Positions 8,136 to 17,218 of a stretch of 64,000 bases of DNA are shown here, in pieces. Below the pieces are notes generated by a model. That model worked only from the letters and a program-made list of their open reading frames with translations, was not told where the DNA came from and did no database searches. The translations under genes were made by a program, and so were the position numbers. The stretch is from assembly GCF_008065115.1 (NCBI RefSeq), contig NZ_CP042913.1:3879658-3943657 (forward strand), written 5' to 3'. The DNA is from Bythopirellula goksoeyrii (lineage in GTDB: Bacteria; Planctomycetota; Planctomycetia; Pirellulales; Lacipirellulaceae). The first letter of the stretch is position 1; each line of letters starts with the position of its first letter.

Positions 8136-10562
8136 CTACTCCTGCTCATCTCGCAAAACTTGCTTTTCTTTGTATGACTTAAGTACCTCTTCCAATGTTT
8201 TCCTATTGCGGACAGGATTCAGAGCGATCGCCTTAGCTAAGTGTTCTTGAGCCTTCACGAAATCTCCCTTTTCGGCATACGCCGCCGCAAGATTCTCAAG
8301 ACCTATACTACTCTTCCAATTGGTAAGTTCACATGCTTTGGTGCCTAACTCCACCGCCCTGCTGCCATCACGATATTTCTCATCAGGGCATCTTGCGTAG
8401 ATCCAGTTAAGGTAAACATAGGCATCGACATATTTGGGGTCGAGGCGAATGGCTTCCTCGAAGTCGGCGATTGCGTCGTCGTATTCCTGCATGAGCTTCC
8501 ATGCAGTTCCTCGGGTGTGGTAAGACGCCGAGGAAGGATCGAGGCGAATGACTTCATTGAGGTCAGCGATGGCCTTGTCGAATTCTCCCTTGGCACCCCA
8601 TGTAGTTGCTCGGCTTCGGTAAGCATCTGTAGAGCTCGGGTCGAGGCGGATGGCTTCGTTAAGATCGGCGATGGCCTTGTCAGCATCTTGCCTGGCAACC
8701 CATACAGCTCCTCGATTAAAATAAGCCTTAGAGTCATTCGGATTGAGGCGGATGGCTTTGTCGAGGTCATTTATAGCTTCACCGTATTCTAGCTTGCCAC
8801 GCCATGAAGCTCCTCGATTAGTATATGCGTTGGCATTTTTTGGATCGAGGCGGATAGCTTCATTGAAGTCGTCGATGGACTTGTCGTACTCTTGTTTGGC
8901 AAACCAGGCAGCTCCCCGATTAGTATATGCACTGGCATATTTCGAATCGAGGCGAATGGCTTCGTTGTAGTCATCGATAGCTTTGTCGTGCTCTCGCAGT
9001 TTGAACCATGCGGCTCCTCGGTAGAGATAAGCTTGAGATTGAATCGGATCGAGGCGAATGGCATCGGAGAAGTCTGCGATGGCCTTTTCCCATTCTTGCT
9101 TGGCATTCCAAGCAGTTCCTCGATTGTAGTACGCGGATGAATAATCCGGATCGAGGCGGACAGCTTCACTAAAATCGTCGATCGCCTTGTCATACTCTCG
9201 CTTGGCAATCCATGAAGCTCCTCGGTTCGCATATGCTTTGGCATCTTTTGGTTCGACGCGGATGGCTTCATTAAAGTCGTCGATGGCCTTCTCGTACTCT
9301 TGCTTGACTTTCCAAACAGCTCCTCGATTGTTGTAGGCTGCGGCATAGTTTGGGTCGAGTCTAATGGCTTCGCTAAAGTCGTGAATGGCCTCATTCCATT
9401 CCTGCTTTGCCACCCAAGAGGATCCGCGATTGTACTGAGCAATCGAATCCTCCGGATCTAGGCGGATAGCTTCACTAAAGTCTGCGATTGCCTTGTCCCA
9501 TTCCTGTTTAGCACTCCTTGAAGTTCCTCGACCTCTGTAAGCGAATGAATCATCCGGATCAAGGCGAATGACTTCGGTGAAGTCATTTGTGGCCTTATCC
9601 CATTCTTGCTTGTTACCCCATAAACTCCCACGGCACTTGTAAGCGTTTGAATGATCAGGGTCTAGTCTGATAGTCTCGCTAAAGTCTTCGATTGCCTTGT
9701 CGTACTCTCGCTTAACGTTCCACGCAACTCCCCGACTGTAGAAAGCGTTTTTATCACTTGGATCGAGGCGAATCACTTCTGTAAAGTCAGCGATGGCTTT
9801 GTCATTTTCTCGCTTGTAACCCCATGCTATTCCTCGATATGCATAAGCCGACGAATTATCCGGATCGAGGCGAATGGCTGTACTCAAGTCGTCGATGGCC
9901 TTATCCGATTCTTGTAAGGCGAGCCAAGCATTTCCGCGATTGTAGTGTGCAATGGAATCATCTGGATCGAGGCGGATGGCTTCACTGAAGTCCGCGATAG
10001 CCTTTTCATATTCTTTCTTGGAAGCTAATGTAGCACCTCGATTGACGTAACTGTTTGATCTATTCGGGTTGAGGCGGATGGCTTCGTTGTAGTCATCGAT
10101 AGCTTTGTCGTATTCTTGCTTGGCAGCCCAGACATTTCCTCGACTGGAGTAAGCAATTGAATCGCTTGGATCGAGTCTTAAGGCTTCTTCGGAATCCGCA
10201 AGTGCATTATCTAATTCCCCTAGTGCACGCCACACACACGCCCGCCCGATATAGAGCCGTGCAGAGCTTCGATTGTTCTGAATCAAAGAAGTGAGTTGGT
10301 CGGCGGCTTTGCGGTTCAGCGGTATCACATGCGACTTATGAAGCCAGCCGGAGCTGCTGTAGGTCAGCCATAGATCATCGCCATTCACTTTCTGAACCTT
10401 CAGAGTCAAGCCAGGCCAAACAGTCTCAACGTGTTCGGATTCGCCACTAAGATCCGTATTGTGAATAACTACGACCATATCACCGGAGTGATACTCTTGA
10501 GCGAGTACGCAAGGAGAGCCAAATGCTACACCAAGAACGATAAGAATAAACAACTGACGCAT
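8136..10562 (-). CDS. secreted SH3-like plus 20-TPR protein
   Basis: The 808-residue product starts with a signal peptide (MRQLFILIVLGVAFG, cleavage near VLAQ-E), followed by an SH3-like beta domain (residues 22-85, ending GWLHKSHVIPL). About 20 tetratricopeptide repeats of 34 residues follow, each built on YxNRGxAWxAKQEYDKAI and DFxEAIRLDP. Repetition is strong at DNA level with a 102-base period. I choose the ATG at 10562 because AAGGGG lies eight bases upstream; an ATG seven codons earlier has no such site. TPR arrays mediate protein-protein contacts, and the same domain order is frequent in planctomycete exported proteins. Partner and location (periplasm or surface) are inferred. Confidence 0.88.
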   Translation of the reverse strand: MRQLFILIVLGVAFGSPCVLAQEYHSGDMVVVIHNTDLSGESEHVETVWPGLTLKVQKVNGDDLWLTYSSSGWLHKSHVIPLNRKAADQLTSLIQNNRSSARLYIGRACVWRALGELDNALADSEEALRLDPSDSIAYSSRGNVWAAKQEYDKAIDDYNEAIRLNPNRSNSYVNRGATLASKKEYEKAIADFSEAIRLDPDDSIAHYNRGNAWLALQESDKAIDDLSTAIRLDPDNSSAYAYRGIAWGYKRENDKAIADFTEVIRLDPSDKNAFYSRGVAWNVKREYDKAIEDFSETIRLDPDHSNAYKCRGSLWGNKQEWDKATNDFTEVIRLDPDDSFAYRGRGTSRSAKQEWDKAIADFSEAIRLDPEDSIAQYNRGSSWVAKQEWNEAIHDFSEAIRLDPNYAAAYNNRGAVWKVKQEYEKAIDDFNEAIRVEPKDAKAYANRGASWIAKREYDKAIDDFSEAVRLDPDYSSAYYNRGTAWNAKQEWEKAIADFSDAIRLDPIQSQAYLYRGAAWFKLREHDKAIDDYNEAIRLDSKYASAYTNRGAAWFAKQEYDKSIDDFNEAIRLDPKNANAYTNRGASWRGKLEYGEAINDLDKAIRLNPNDSKAYFNRGAVWVARQDADKAIADLNEAIRLDPSSTDAYRSRATTWGAKGEFDKAIADLNEVIRLDPSSASYHTRGTAWKLMQEYDDAIADFEEAIRLDPKYVDAYVYLNWIYARCPDEKYRDGSRAVELGTKACELTNWKSSIGLENLAAAYAEKGDFVKAQEHLAKAIALNPVRNRKTLEEVLKSYKEKQVLRDEQE

Positions 10563-10819
10563 AGCGAACCCCTTGCATTGCATTCGGAACAGTTGCCGAA
10601 GTAGGATTTTTGCTTGGTATATTCACCCGATTGTAGATGCGGATTGTTTCACGGTCCACATATTCGAGTCAAATTCCCCGCCCAGGCGAAAATGCTAAGG
10701 AATCTGCACGTATCAGCACGTAGAAGTCCTGGGATGGGTGCAATTAAAATTGAACCAACTACGCCACGTCCCACAGGATTACCTGGCTTGCCTCCTTGGC
10801 ACCGACCAAATCTAATCCT

Positions 10820-11098
10820 CTAAATGGTCATATCGATTATGTGGGGCGAATAGCTCCCATCTTCCGGCTGCTCTACGAACATTGGGACGAAGCGATTGAG
10901 AATATCTGCCGCTTGTTCGAGTTTCTCTTGTTGCCGTTTAGTAAGTCGTCCCAAATCTCTCTGTTCTCGAGTCACTCCGGAAAAAGAGTACAGCCAGTTA
11001 TCAACGACTCCTTCGATCTCCGCAGCTTTTATCACGTATTTGCAGCGGCCACGGCCTGCAGTTAGTAAGAACGACAATAGAAACGAGTCGACAGTCAT
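10820..11098 (-). CDS. hypothetical protein, last of a minus-strand cluster
   Basis: The 92-residue product contains a helical central part (TKRQQEKLEQAADILNRFV) and no recognised domain. A GGAAG ribosome site lies about 11 bases before the ATG. It follows the csrA remnant by 27 bases on the same strand and may be the last gene of that cluster. No function is proposed. Confidence 0.45.
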   Translation of the reverse strand: MTVDSFLLSFLLTAGRGRCKYVIKAAEIEGVVDNWLYSFSGVTREQRDLGRLTKRQQEKLEQAADILNRFVPMFVEQPEDGSYSPHIIDMTI

Positions 11099-11125
11099 AT
11101 GATGAGTCTTCCACGCCTTTATAGT

Positions 11126-11341
11126 TCATCGCGATTCACCGCGTTGGCGAAGATGGCCTCGAATCGCGTAGTAGACCTCTCCCTGATGCACGGGCACTGA
11201 CTCAGGGGCGATCCCTTCTAGCTTAACCTTCTCTGGAGAAATCTATCCGACACGAACAAAGACATCGTCTCCCAGACGAATTGCCTCGCCCGCTCTGCGT
11301 GTTAAGACGACCGCTGACTTCTCTTGAGTTTCTTCATTCAT
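11126..11341 (-). pseudogene. csrA: csrA-like carbon storage regulator with one in-frame stop
   Basis: Read on the minus strand from ATG 11341 to TGA 11126-11128, the frame has 72 codons and matches CsrA along its length. It has VVLTRRAGEAIRLGDDVFVRV (strands 1-2), then KVKLEGIAPESVPVHQGEV and YYAIR (strands 3-5 and helix). Codon 33 is TAG (11243-11245), where the family usually has a charged residue. CsrA is a dimeric RNA-binding protein that blocks translation by covering GGA-containing ribosome sites. The AxPxxVPVHxxEVY core and the later codons are intact, so the loss looks recent. Stop-codon read-through or a sequencing error remain possible. The six residues before the LTR motif are longer than in E. 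coli CsrA. Confidence 0.75.
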
Positions 11342-11355
11342 GTCAATACGTACTG

Positions 11356-11538
11356 CTACCAGGCCAACGATTCAAGCATAATCCGAAAGACTTCATCTTT
11401 GCCAGTATGCTTTAAGGCGGTGAGACTATCCAAACTTGCTCGCTCCACTGCGGCCTTGGCTCGCATGGCATCCAGCTCCCCTGCAAACCTTAAAGACATC
11501 GCAGAGAGATAGGGTTCGGTCTCGCACCCAACTGACAC
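11356..11538 (-). CDS. 60-residue hypothetical protein upstream of csrA remnant
   Basis: The gene starts at GTG 11538, with GGAG seven bases upstream, and ends 14 bases before the csrA start. The product is helical (LRFAGELDAMRAKAAVERAS) with no recognised motif. It begins 13 bases after the end of the PEP-CTERM gene, so all genes from 12403 down to 10820 appear to share one transcript. Confidence 0.5.
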   Translation of the reverse strand: MSVGCETEPYLSAMSLRFAGELDAMRAKAAVERASLDSLTALKHTGKDEVFRIMLESLAW

Positions 11539-11551
11539 TCGCCAGCTCCAA

Positions 11552-12100
11552 CTAACTCCGCGAATAGGGCTGCCGTACTGCGATTAGCGAGAAAACTACT
11601 AGCAGAAACTCAATCAGTGTGGATGGCTCTGGGACGACGAAAATGTCGAATTCAGTGAGTGTCGGAATGCCAGAAGTTCGGTAGGAAGCTTCGTTCAAGA
11701 AACTCTGTACCTGCGGTCCAGAAAAACCTGCCGGGAGGATTCTGCCTAACTCGAACACCCCTTGGAATCCTAGGTTCGTCGGATCATCGTAAGAGATTGC
11801 TTGCTCGTTTCCACATGCCACAGCTGGGAGAATCAATCCGCAGTCAAGGCCCTGGGTTACGAACCCGTCGTCCAGATTGAAAGCCTGATCGGTGCCCAGG
11901 CTGAACTGAACTACCGGGCCAGTGGCTACGAAGTCGGGAACTTCCAACTGAACATTGCCGCTAGTGGAGTCATAGACCAAATCGTTGCGGAGGTTGTTGT
12001 CATCCAAATTGCCTGCGGCAAAAACTTGTGAGCAAAGTGACGCCACGACACACGCGGATAGGCATCGAGCTAACAAGAAAGATCTGCCGGTGCTATGCAT
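11552..12100 (-). CDS. PEP-CTERM sorted secreted protein
   Basis: The 182-residue protein has a signal peptide (SFLLARCLSACVVASLCSQVFA, cleavage near residue 28) and a C-terminal PEP-CTERM tag: VVPEPSTL, then a hydrophobic helix (IEFLLVVFSLIAV) and a basic end (RQPYSRS). In known systems an exosortase recognises this tag and attaches the protein to the envelope or extracellular polymer. The middle part (NLDDNNLRNDLVYDSTSGNV) resembles the short domain of planctomycete PEP-CTERM proteins of unknown role. AGGAA lies about eight bases before the ATG. It follows the 12119-12403 gene by 18 bases, suggesting an operon. Confidence 0.85.
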   Translation of the reverse strand: MHSTGRSFLLARCLSACVVASLCSQVFAAGNLDDNNLRNDLVYDSTSGNVQLEVPDFVATGPVVQFSLGTDQAFNLDDGFVTQGLDCGLILPAVACGNEQAISYDDPTNLGFQGVFELGRILPAGFSGPQVQSFLNEASYRTSGIPTLTEFDIFVVPEPSTLIEFLLVVFSLIAVRQPYSRS

Positions 12101-12118
12101 TGGAGTTCCTCATGGTTG

Positions 12119-12403
12119 TCAGCCACTCAGACCAAACTCGACTGAAGCCTCTGCCTCGCTCGCCTGAGCTGCGGTGACGGGTCTTTGGGGGGCAGGAAGC
12201 ATCTCTTTTTCAATTGGCCCACGTTCGGCTAGACTCTGGATTTCAGATAATTGACGACGCATGCCAATTATCTTACCGGAAACCGCCAATGCCCACCAGT
12301 TTTCCGAGTCGCTACCCATTTTCGACTTATAGGGAAATAGCCTTGCAGTATTGCCGAGGTGCTGCTTGGCGAAGGATTCAACTTCTTTGCGGTCTTGAGT
12401 CAT
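12119..12403 (-). CDS. hypothetical protein, 94 residues
   Basis: I start this gene at MTQDRKEV (12403), where AAGGA lies nine bases upstream, rather than at the in-frame start ten codons earlier. The product is soluble, with a helical N-terminus (KEVESFAKQHLGN) and a proline/alanine-rich tail. No domain is recognised. It is the first gene of the minus-strand cluster that continues through the PEP-CTERM gene to the csrA remnant. Confidence 0.5.
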   Translation of the reverse strand: MTQDRKEVESFAKQHLGNTARLFPYKSKMGSDSENWWALAVSGKIIGMRRQLSEIQSLAERGPIEKEMLPAPQRPVTAAQASEAEASVEFGLSG

Positions 12404-12599
12404 CGGGTCCTTTCGAGTTTCGGGAGCCCACAACCTATCTCAAATAGAACCCCTCCGCCAGTGGAATGGGTAAATGACACATGTGGGGGACCTTCGACAG
12501 AGATGCTCTCAGCCTGGGGTTCGATGTTGTTGCAAGGATGGTACAATCGGTTGAGCAAACCTGCGGACGGATGGAATCCTGCTGAAAGGACGTCTTGCC

Positions 12600-12965
12600 A
12601 TGCATGAAAACTCATTTGCGGTAATTCACCCCTTTAAATGGCATGGTCTCTGGGTCTTCGACGACGAGCGGGTCGGCTTGGACAAGGAGCCCTTTGTAGC
12701 CGGTGCCGACACCCTGATCGACCTTGCGATTGAACGCATCGGAATCGATGCAGGGGAGGATGGCTTTCTGATGCTGTTCTCCGCAACTCCGTTTCCCAGT
12801 GCGGATTTACATCTGGAATGGGTAAGAGAAGAATCAGATGGGAATGTCTACCTTTGGCGAGAAGAAGGTCGAGAGGGGTGGCTATCTCACGCAATACTCA
12901 ATTATTTTGATTGTGCTCCGAAGAATCTCTATGTGCAATTGAGAAATGCTGAACCCGAGTATTAA
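12600..12965 (+). CDS. DUF6717-like protein
   Basis: The 121-residue protein reads FKWHGLWVFDDERVGLDKEP, then FLMLFSATPFPSADLHLEWV, then EGWLSHAILNYFDCAPKNLY. This pattern (WVFDD, EPFVAG, LLFSATPFP, EGWL, YFDxAPxxLYV) matches a small family found in planctomycetes and cyanobacteria that I recall as DUF6717; the name is from memory. Its function is unknown. AAGGA lies 13 bases upstream of the ATG. The gene stands alone, divergent from the minus-strand cluster to its left. Confidence 0.65.
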   Translation: MHENSFAVIHPFKWHGLWVFDDERVGLDKEPFVAGADTLIDLAIERIGIDAGEDGFLMLFSATPFPSADLHLEWVREESDGNVYLWREEGREGWLSHAILNYFDCAPKNLYVQLRNAEPEY

Positions 12966-13330
12966 ATACCGTGGGACGATGGAGTTCTGCCCAAGCACCA
13001 CTGACGGCGCTTTTCGCAGCCCGAATGGATTCTTCGTTTTTGTGAAGTTCGGTTCGCCGGCGAATGGAGTCGTCGCCCATTGCATTTTGTCCTACCTAGC
13101 CGCACCAACACCCGCCGAGCTCCGCAGTGTGACACAGGCTGGACACGTAGCAATTCTGAGCAACATTAGCAGAACGGTGTGCTTGACTCATCTTTGCTTT
13201 AGAATGGATGGGGCAACCTATCGCTGTTAAAAGAGAGCCTTGTTTGCAATTGTTGCCGACAGAATCACCCACTCTATGGCCTGTGAAGACAGCTGGGCAG
13301 AATAAACCATTCGGATAAGGAAGAATCGAT
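12966..13330. other. gap without a supported gene
   Basis: Open frames on both strands here (for example 13096-13389 minus and 12946-13230 plus) have no ribosome site or recognisable composition. A 36-codon frame at 13208-13318 ends 12 bases before the next gene but has no independent support. AAGGAAGA near 13318 is the ribosome site of the gene at 13331. Confidence 0.4.
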
Positions 13331-14185
13331 ATGCGAGACTCTTTACGCACACTCTCGTTTACCTTATGTGTTGTTATTGTAACGACCACGCCAGCTTCGG
13401 TGCCAACTAGCTATGGCAAAGAGCCTCCACAAGGTTCAACAGAAATAACCGCCGAGCAGTCAACAACCGCAGAAGGAAAACGATGGCCGAAGGACACGAA
13501 AGCCTACACGCGGTTCATAGACTTCTCCGAATACAAGTGGAGCACCAAGGTGCAACACAAGCCAGCAGGACCGGGTCCAAATTTTTTCTCCGACCGGGTA
13601 GAAGACGTTTGGGTGGACGACGAGGGGTTGCATCTGACCATCTCAAAGCGAGATGGGAATTGGTACTGCACGGAAGTGATTCTCCAAGAGAGCTTTGGCT
13701 ATGGGAGCTATATCTTCCAGACCAAAACTGAGCCGGAGTATGTCGATGCCAACGTGATTGCGGGGATGTTCACCTGGGAGGCTGGGCTACCTTGGCCCAA
13801 TCGAGAATTGGACTTCGAATTTGCCCGGTGGAGCAATCCAGACGATTCGACCAATGCTCAGTTCGTTATTCAACCTTTCACAAACTCAGGGAACATGGTG
13901 CGCTATCGCGTAGAGCCCGACAAGAAGGATCCCTATCTGACTCAAGTGATGACTTGGCAGGAAGGAAAGGTTCACTTTAAGACAGCCCGTGGTCGGTTCG
14001 ACTCACCACGTATTCCGGAAGAGGCGGTCATTATTGCTTGGACGTATGCCGGCGACGGTGTGCCCGAACCGAGGAATGAAAACATTCGCATCAACTTGTG
14101 GCTGGACGACGGCAAACCGCCCGCCTCGGATAAGCCGATTGACCTAGTGGTTACGAAGTTTCTCTACCATCCGCTTGGGAACTAA
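13331..14185 (+). CDS. secreted GH16-type glycoside hydrolase
   Basis: The 284-residue protein has a signal peptide (residues 1-29, core LSFTLCVVIVTTTPASV) and a single beta-jelly-roll domain. The glycoside hydrolase family 16 catalytic signature E-x-D-x-E appears as ELDFEF, with E159 as the likely nucleophile, D161 the helper and E163 the acid/base. GH16 enzymes cleave beta-1,3/1,4-glucans or galactans such as laminarin, agar or carrageenan; substrate cannot be read from sequence alone. Flanking WxxEAGLPWPN and FARWSNP fit the cleft. AAGGAAGA lies just upstream of the ATG. Sulfatases elsewhere in the window fit a polysaccharide-degrading lifestyle. Confidence 0.8.
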   Translation: MRDSLRTLSFTLCVVIVTTTPASVPTSYGKEPPQGSTEITAEQSTTAEGKRWPKDTKAYTRFIDFSEYKWSTKVQHKPAGPGPNFFSDRVEDVWVDDEGLHLTISKRDGNWYCTEVILQESFGYGSYIFQTKTEPEYVDANVIAGMFTWEAGLPWPNRELDFEFARWSNPDDSTNAQFVIQPFTNSGNMVRYRVEPDKKDPYLTQVMTWQEGKVHFKTARGRFDSPRIPEEAVIIAWTYAGDGVPEPRNENIRINLWLDDGKPPASDKPIDLVVTKFLYHPLGN

Positions 14186-14284
14186 TACACTCGTTTCTCT
14201 GTTTACTGCCGTCACGCGAGTCGCATCTGCCGGACGCCAAGCGTCATCGGTTTGACTGTGCTATTCGCAGCCCAAAACTGCGAT

Positions 14285-14400
14285 CGGTGGGATCCACCTC
14301 TGCGGCAAACGACGCTTCGCTCGAGCGAGCGGTTGATGCAACTTCAGCGAGTTCCAGCGAACGCGAATTGACAGAGGTGGTGACACTCCAGCAGGTTGGG
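14285..14400 (+). repeat. dispersed hairpin repeat, copy 1
   Basis: This gap between the GH16 gene and the histidine kinase holds ATCCACCTCTGCGGC, then the hairpin CGCTC-gagc-GAGCG, then GGTTGATGCAACTTC. That is the same order (paired segment, then GATGCA) as in the other copies listed. Boundaries are approximate. The rest of 14186-14524 shows nothing else. Confidence 0.5.
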
Positions 14401-14524
14401 ATACGATTGACTAAAGGGCAGCGTCCCCCATATATAACTCCGAGAGACTGATTGCCGAAGTTGCCAATGACGGCAGTGAGGGAGGCCGCCAAGACCGAGC
14501 CAATTGGTCGCCAAAGTAGAGGCG

Positions 14525-16669
14525 TCAGCGAGGTTTTCGTGGCTGCTGCAGCAGTAGCTTGAGCTTTTCAAGGTTCACTGGTTTCACCAAATGCTCATCG
14601 AAACCAGCTTGGTACGCCGCCTCTTGATCTTGCTCCTGGCCATAGCCAGTCAAAGCCACCAGCAACACTTCCGACTTGCTGAAGTGTTTCCGAACCCGTC
14701 GGGCCACCTCGTAGCCGTCCATGATCGGAAGACCGATGTCAATCACCGCGATGTCAGGACGCTGCTGTAAGATCGTGTCCAATCCCTTTTGGCCATCTTC
14801 AACGCTCTCTACTTGATGGCCATCGAGTCTCAGTAGTGTTTGGAGCATCTCTCGACTATCCTGGTTGTCTTCGATCAGCACAACACGCGCTGTTCCGCCC
14901 GTTTCAGCCGCAATACCCTTATCGGATGGAGACGCTGGACTATCCGTCAGCGGTAGCCGGACGACAAATCGGCTACCCTTGCCGAGTCCATCGCTCTTCG
15001 CGCTGATTGTCCCGCCGTGCATCTCAACCAAAGCGCGGACCAGCGTCAGACCTACTCCCATTCCACCCTCACTCCGATCCAAGGCGTGATTGGATTGAAA
15101 GAACATGTTGAAGATCTCTTCGAGCAAGTCGGGATCGATACCCCGGCCGTTGTCCCGGACGCACAATTCGCAAAAATCCCCTTGCTTCTCCAAAACCGCG
15201 GCAATCTTGCCACCGTGAGGAGTATATTTCGCAGCGTTGGTCAGCAAGTTCTCTATGATTTGCAGCAGCCGTGTCGGATCACCTTCGACGGCCACTGATT
15301 CTGGATCTGGCAAGATGGAAAACTCATGCCCACGTGCATCCATGATCGGTTGGATGGCCTCAGCCGACTCTAGCATTAGCTCATTGAGATCCAACGGCCG
15401 AGGTCGAAACCCGATCTTGCCTTGGGTGACCCGCGCCACGTCCAGTAAGTCGTCAAGCAAACAAGACATGTGATGAACTTGACGTTGGATCGCCTTTCTC
15501 GCGTGTTCGATAGCATCTTGGTCTGCATGGACGTGTCCCAGTACGCCCATACCATTGCGAATCGCCGAGAGGGGATTGCGCAATTCATGCGATAACATCG
15601 CCAGGAATTGGTCACGTTCATCCACAGCCTTGCGGGCTTCTGCTTCGGCGACGCGAAGCGTTTCATATGCCCGTTGAATCTCAGCTGCGTTTTGTTCGAG
15701 GGCTACTCCGGTCCGCTTGCTTTCGGTGATGTCCGTGAGCGAGCCAGCCATGCGGATTGCTTGACCAGTTTCGTCCCAGATAGCCTGCCCGCGAGCTCGA
15801 AACCAGCGATATTCTCCGCACTTGGTCAACAGTCGGTACTCCACATCGTAAGGTTCTCGTTCTTTCAGATGGCGCTGAACCTGTTCGAGTGTCCTTTGTC
15901 GATCATCGGGGTGGAGAGCCGTTTCAAACGCCGCAAATTTGTTGTCAAATTCGTCGTCGCGAAAACCGAGAAGTTCCTTGAATCGAGGTGCGTAGTAGAC
16001 TTCGTTGGTCCGCACATCCCAGTCCCAGATGCCATCGTTCGAACCTGCAACCGCAAGATCAAATCGCTCCTCACTCTTGCGTAATGCTTGCTCTGAGCGC
16101 TTGCGCTCGGAGATATCTTCAGCCACGCCCAAGAATCCCGTAATTCCTCCCGCCGCGTTCCGGACAGCCGTTACTACAAGGTTTACGGTGAAGCGTTGGC
16201 CGTCTTTGCGCACATACGTCCATTCACGGCGTTCAAACTTGCCAGCCTTCGCATAAGCGACAAATACCTCAAAACCGCAGATATCGCGGCCGAACTCACG
16301 TGAGAGTTCCTTACCGCGTCTTTCCACTTCGGATGCCAAATGCATGATCGCTGGAGTCCGTTTGCCGACCATCTCAGTCGCTCGGTAGCCGAGCATCTGC
16401 TCCGCACCGGAATTGAACAGTGTGATGATGCCGTTCATGTCGGTGACACAGATCGACACCTGAGTGGCGGCATCCAGCACCTGCGAAAGCTGCACTTGCG
16501 TCTCTACAGATTCTGTTTCCTCCGCGCTATCCTGGGCAGGTCTACCGTAGCGAACTGTCGAATATTGCAAGTCGACTTCGTTTAAGTCCGGCGGTGCCGT
16601 CGTTGGCCCTTGCATCGCGTCAGCGACAGATAAAGGTTTGGACCTGCTAGTAGAGCGCTGGTCGTTCAT
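14525..16669 (-). CDS. hybrid histidine kinase, PAS-PAS-HisKA-HATPase-REC
   Basis: The 714-residue protein has no membrane helix and is probably a cytoplasmic sensor. PAS domain 1 spans residues 62-187 (VCVTDMNGIITLFN-type, then a PAC motif), and PAS domain 2 spans 200-318 (GIWDWDV, YRWFRARG). A short coiled coil leads to HisKA with the phosphorylated His361 in LSHELRNPL. The HATPase domain has N-box NLLTNAAKY, G1 box DNGRGIDP and G2 box GGMGVGL. A C-terminal receiver has acidic E600/D601, phospho-acceptor D644 (VIDIGLPIMDG) and conserved K near residue 695 (LVKP). Phosphorelay from His361 to D644 is the expected chemistry. No separate response regulator is adjacent. Confidence 0.93.
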   Translation of the reverse strand: MNDQRSTSRSKPLSVADAMQGPTTAPPDLNEVDLQYSTVRYGRPAQDSAEETESVETQVQLSQVLDAATQVSICVTDMNGIITLFNSGAEQMLGYRATEMVGKRTPAIMHLASEVERRGKELSREFGRDICGFEVFVAYAKAGKFERREWTYVRKDGQRFTVNLVVTAVRNAAGGITGFLGVAEDISERKRSEQALRKSEERFDLAVAGSNDGIWDWDVRTNEVYYAPRFKELLGFRDDEFDNKFAAFETALHPDDRQRTLEQVQRHLKEREPYDVEYRLLTKCGEYRWFRARGQAIWDETGQAIRMAGSLTDITESKRTGVALEQNAAEIQRAYETLRVAEAEARKAVDERDQFLAMLSHELRNPLSAIRNGMGVLGHVHADQDAIEHARKAIQRQVHHMSCLLDDLLDVARVTQGKIGFRPRPLDLNELMLESAEAIQPIMDARGHEFSILPDPESVAVEGDPTRLLQIIENLLTNAAKYTPHGGKIAAVLEKQGDFCELCVRDNGRGIDPDLLEEIFNMFFQSNHALDRSEGGMGVGLTLVRALVEMHGGTISAKSDGLGKGSRFVVRLPLTDSPASPSDKGIAAETGGTARVVLIEDNQDSREMLQTLLRLDGHQVESVEDGQKGLDTILQQRPDIAVIDIGLPIMDGYEVARRVRKHFSKSEVLLVALTGYGQEQDQEAAYQAGFDEHLVKPVNLEKLKLLLQQPRKPR

Positions 16670-16919
16670 GGTAAGGAGGAGCTACGGCATATAAGGGGTC
16701 GTGTTGAAAAGGCTGGTTGAGCGAGGGGTCCGCCTATTCTAACGCGCTGCCAATGAACGCCAATAGCAGTGGCTTTGCCGACAGGCACTCTCAATGTGCC
16801 CCTGCTTGAATTAGAGTGTTTTCGCATTTGGATTAATCTATCCGGTCCGCGATTTTCGATGCCTCTACCGTTTTGGCCGCTTGCTGCAGACTTCACCCAG
16901 AAATGCTCCGATTCAAAGG

Positions 16920-17015
16920 CGAGTGTGCGTCTGGCGAATTGAGCCAACCCATGTCGGTTGATGCAACCTCGCTCATTTTGCAGGTCGCCAAACTGATGGA
17001 GGTCGTGCACCCCCG
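16920..17015 (+). repeat. dispersed hairpin repeat, copy 2
   Basis: The 549-base gap between the histidine kinase and the ECF sigma factor contains a well-preserved copy: a GGC/GCC pairing near 16932-16946, then GGTTGATGCAACCTCGCTCA (16956-16975), then GTCGCCAAACTGATGGAGG. The second half matches the copy near 41,420 over about 55 bases with few differences. The remainder of the gap (16670-17218) shows no gene; the long minus frame across it reads like noncoding sequence. Confidence 0.6.
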
Positions 17016-17218
17016 GCCGCTGTTGGCAAAGTGTCTTTTGCGACCTCGGAACCGAGCGGCCATAGTCAATAATTTCGCCTCCCGAAGTATGGTGCTTCGG
17101 AGATCTGATTGATGCTACTAGAGTCCGTTCCCAGCCGTAGCCCACTGATTTTCGTGGCTTATGGAAACTCGTTGGGCTTTGATGGATCACGCTCCGGAGG
17201 CCAGCTATACTACAACCT

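Noticed and set aside
8345-9442. Long frames in other phases within the TPR gene
   Set aside because: The 102-base periodicity keeps alternative frames open; only the TPR frame makes sense.
8136-10562. Periodic DNA resembling a CRISPR array
   Set aside because: The period is 102 bases, in frame, and encodes 34-residue TPR units; there are no unrelated spacers.
14285-14400. Dispersed repeats as integron attC sites
   Set aside because: Copies lack the RYYYAAC and GTTRRRY cores, flank ordinary genes on both strands, and no integrase is present.
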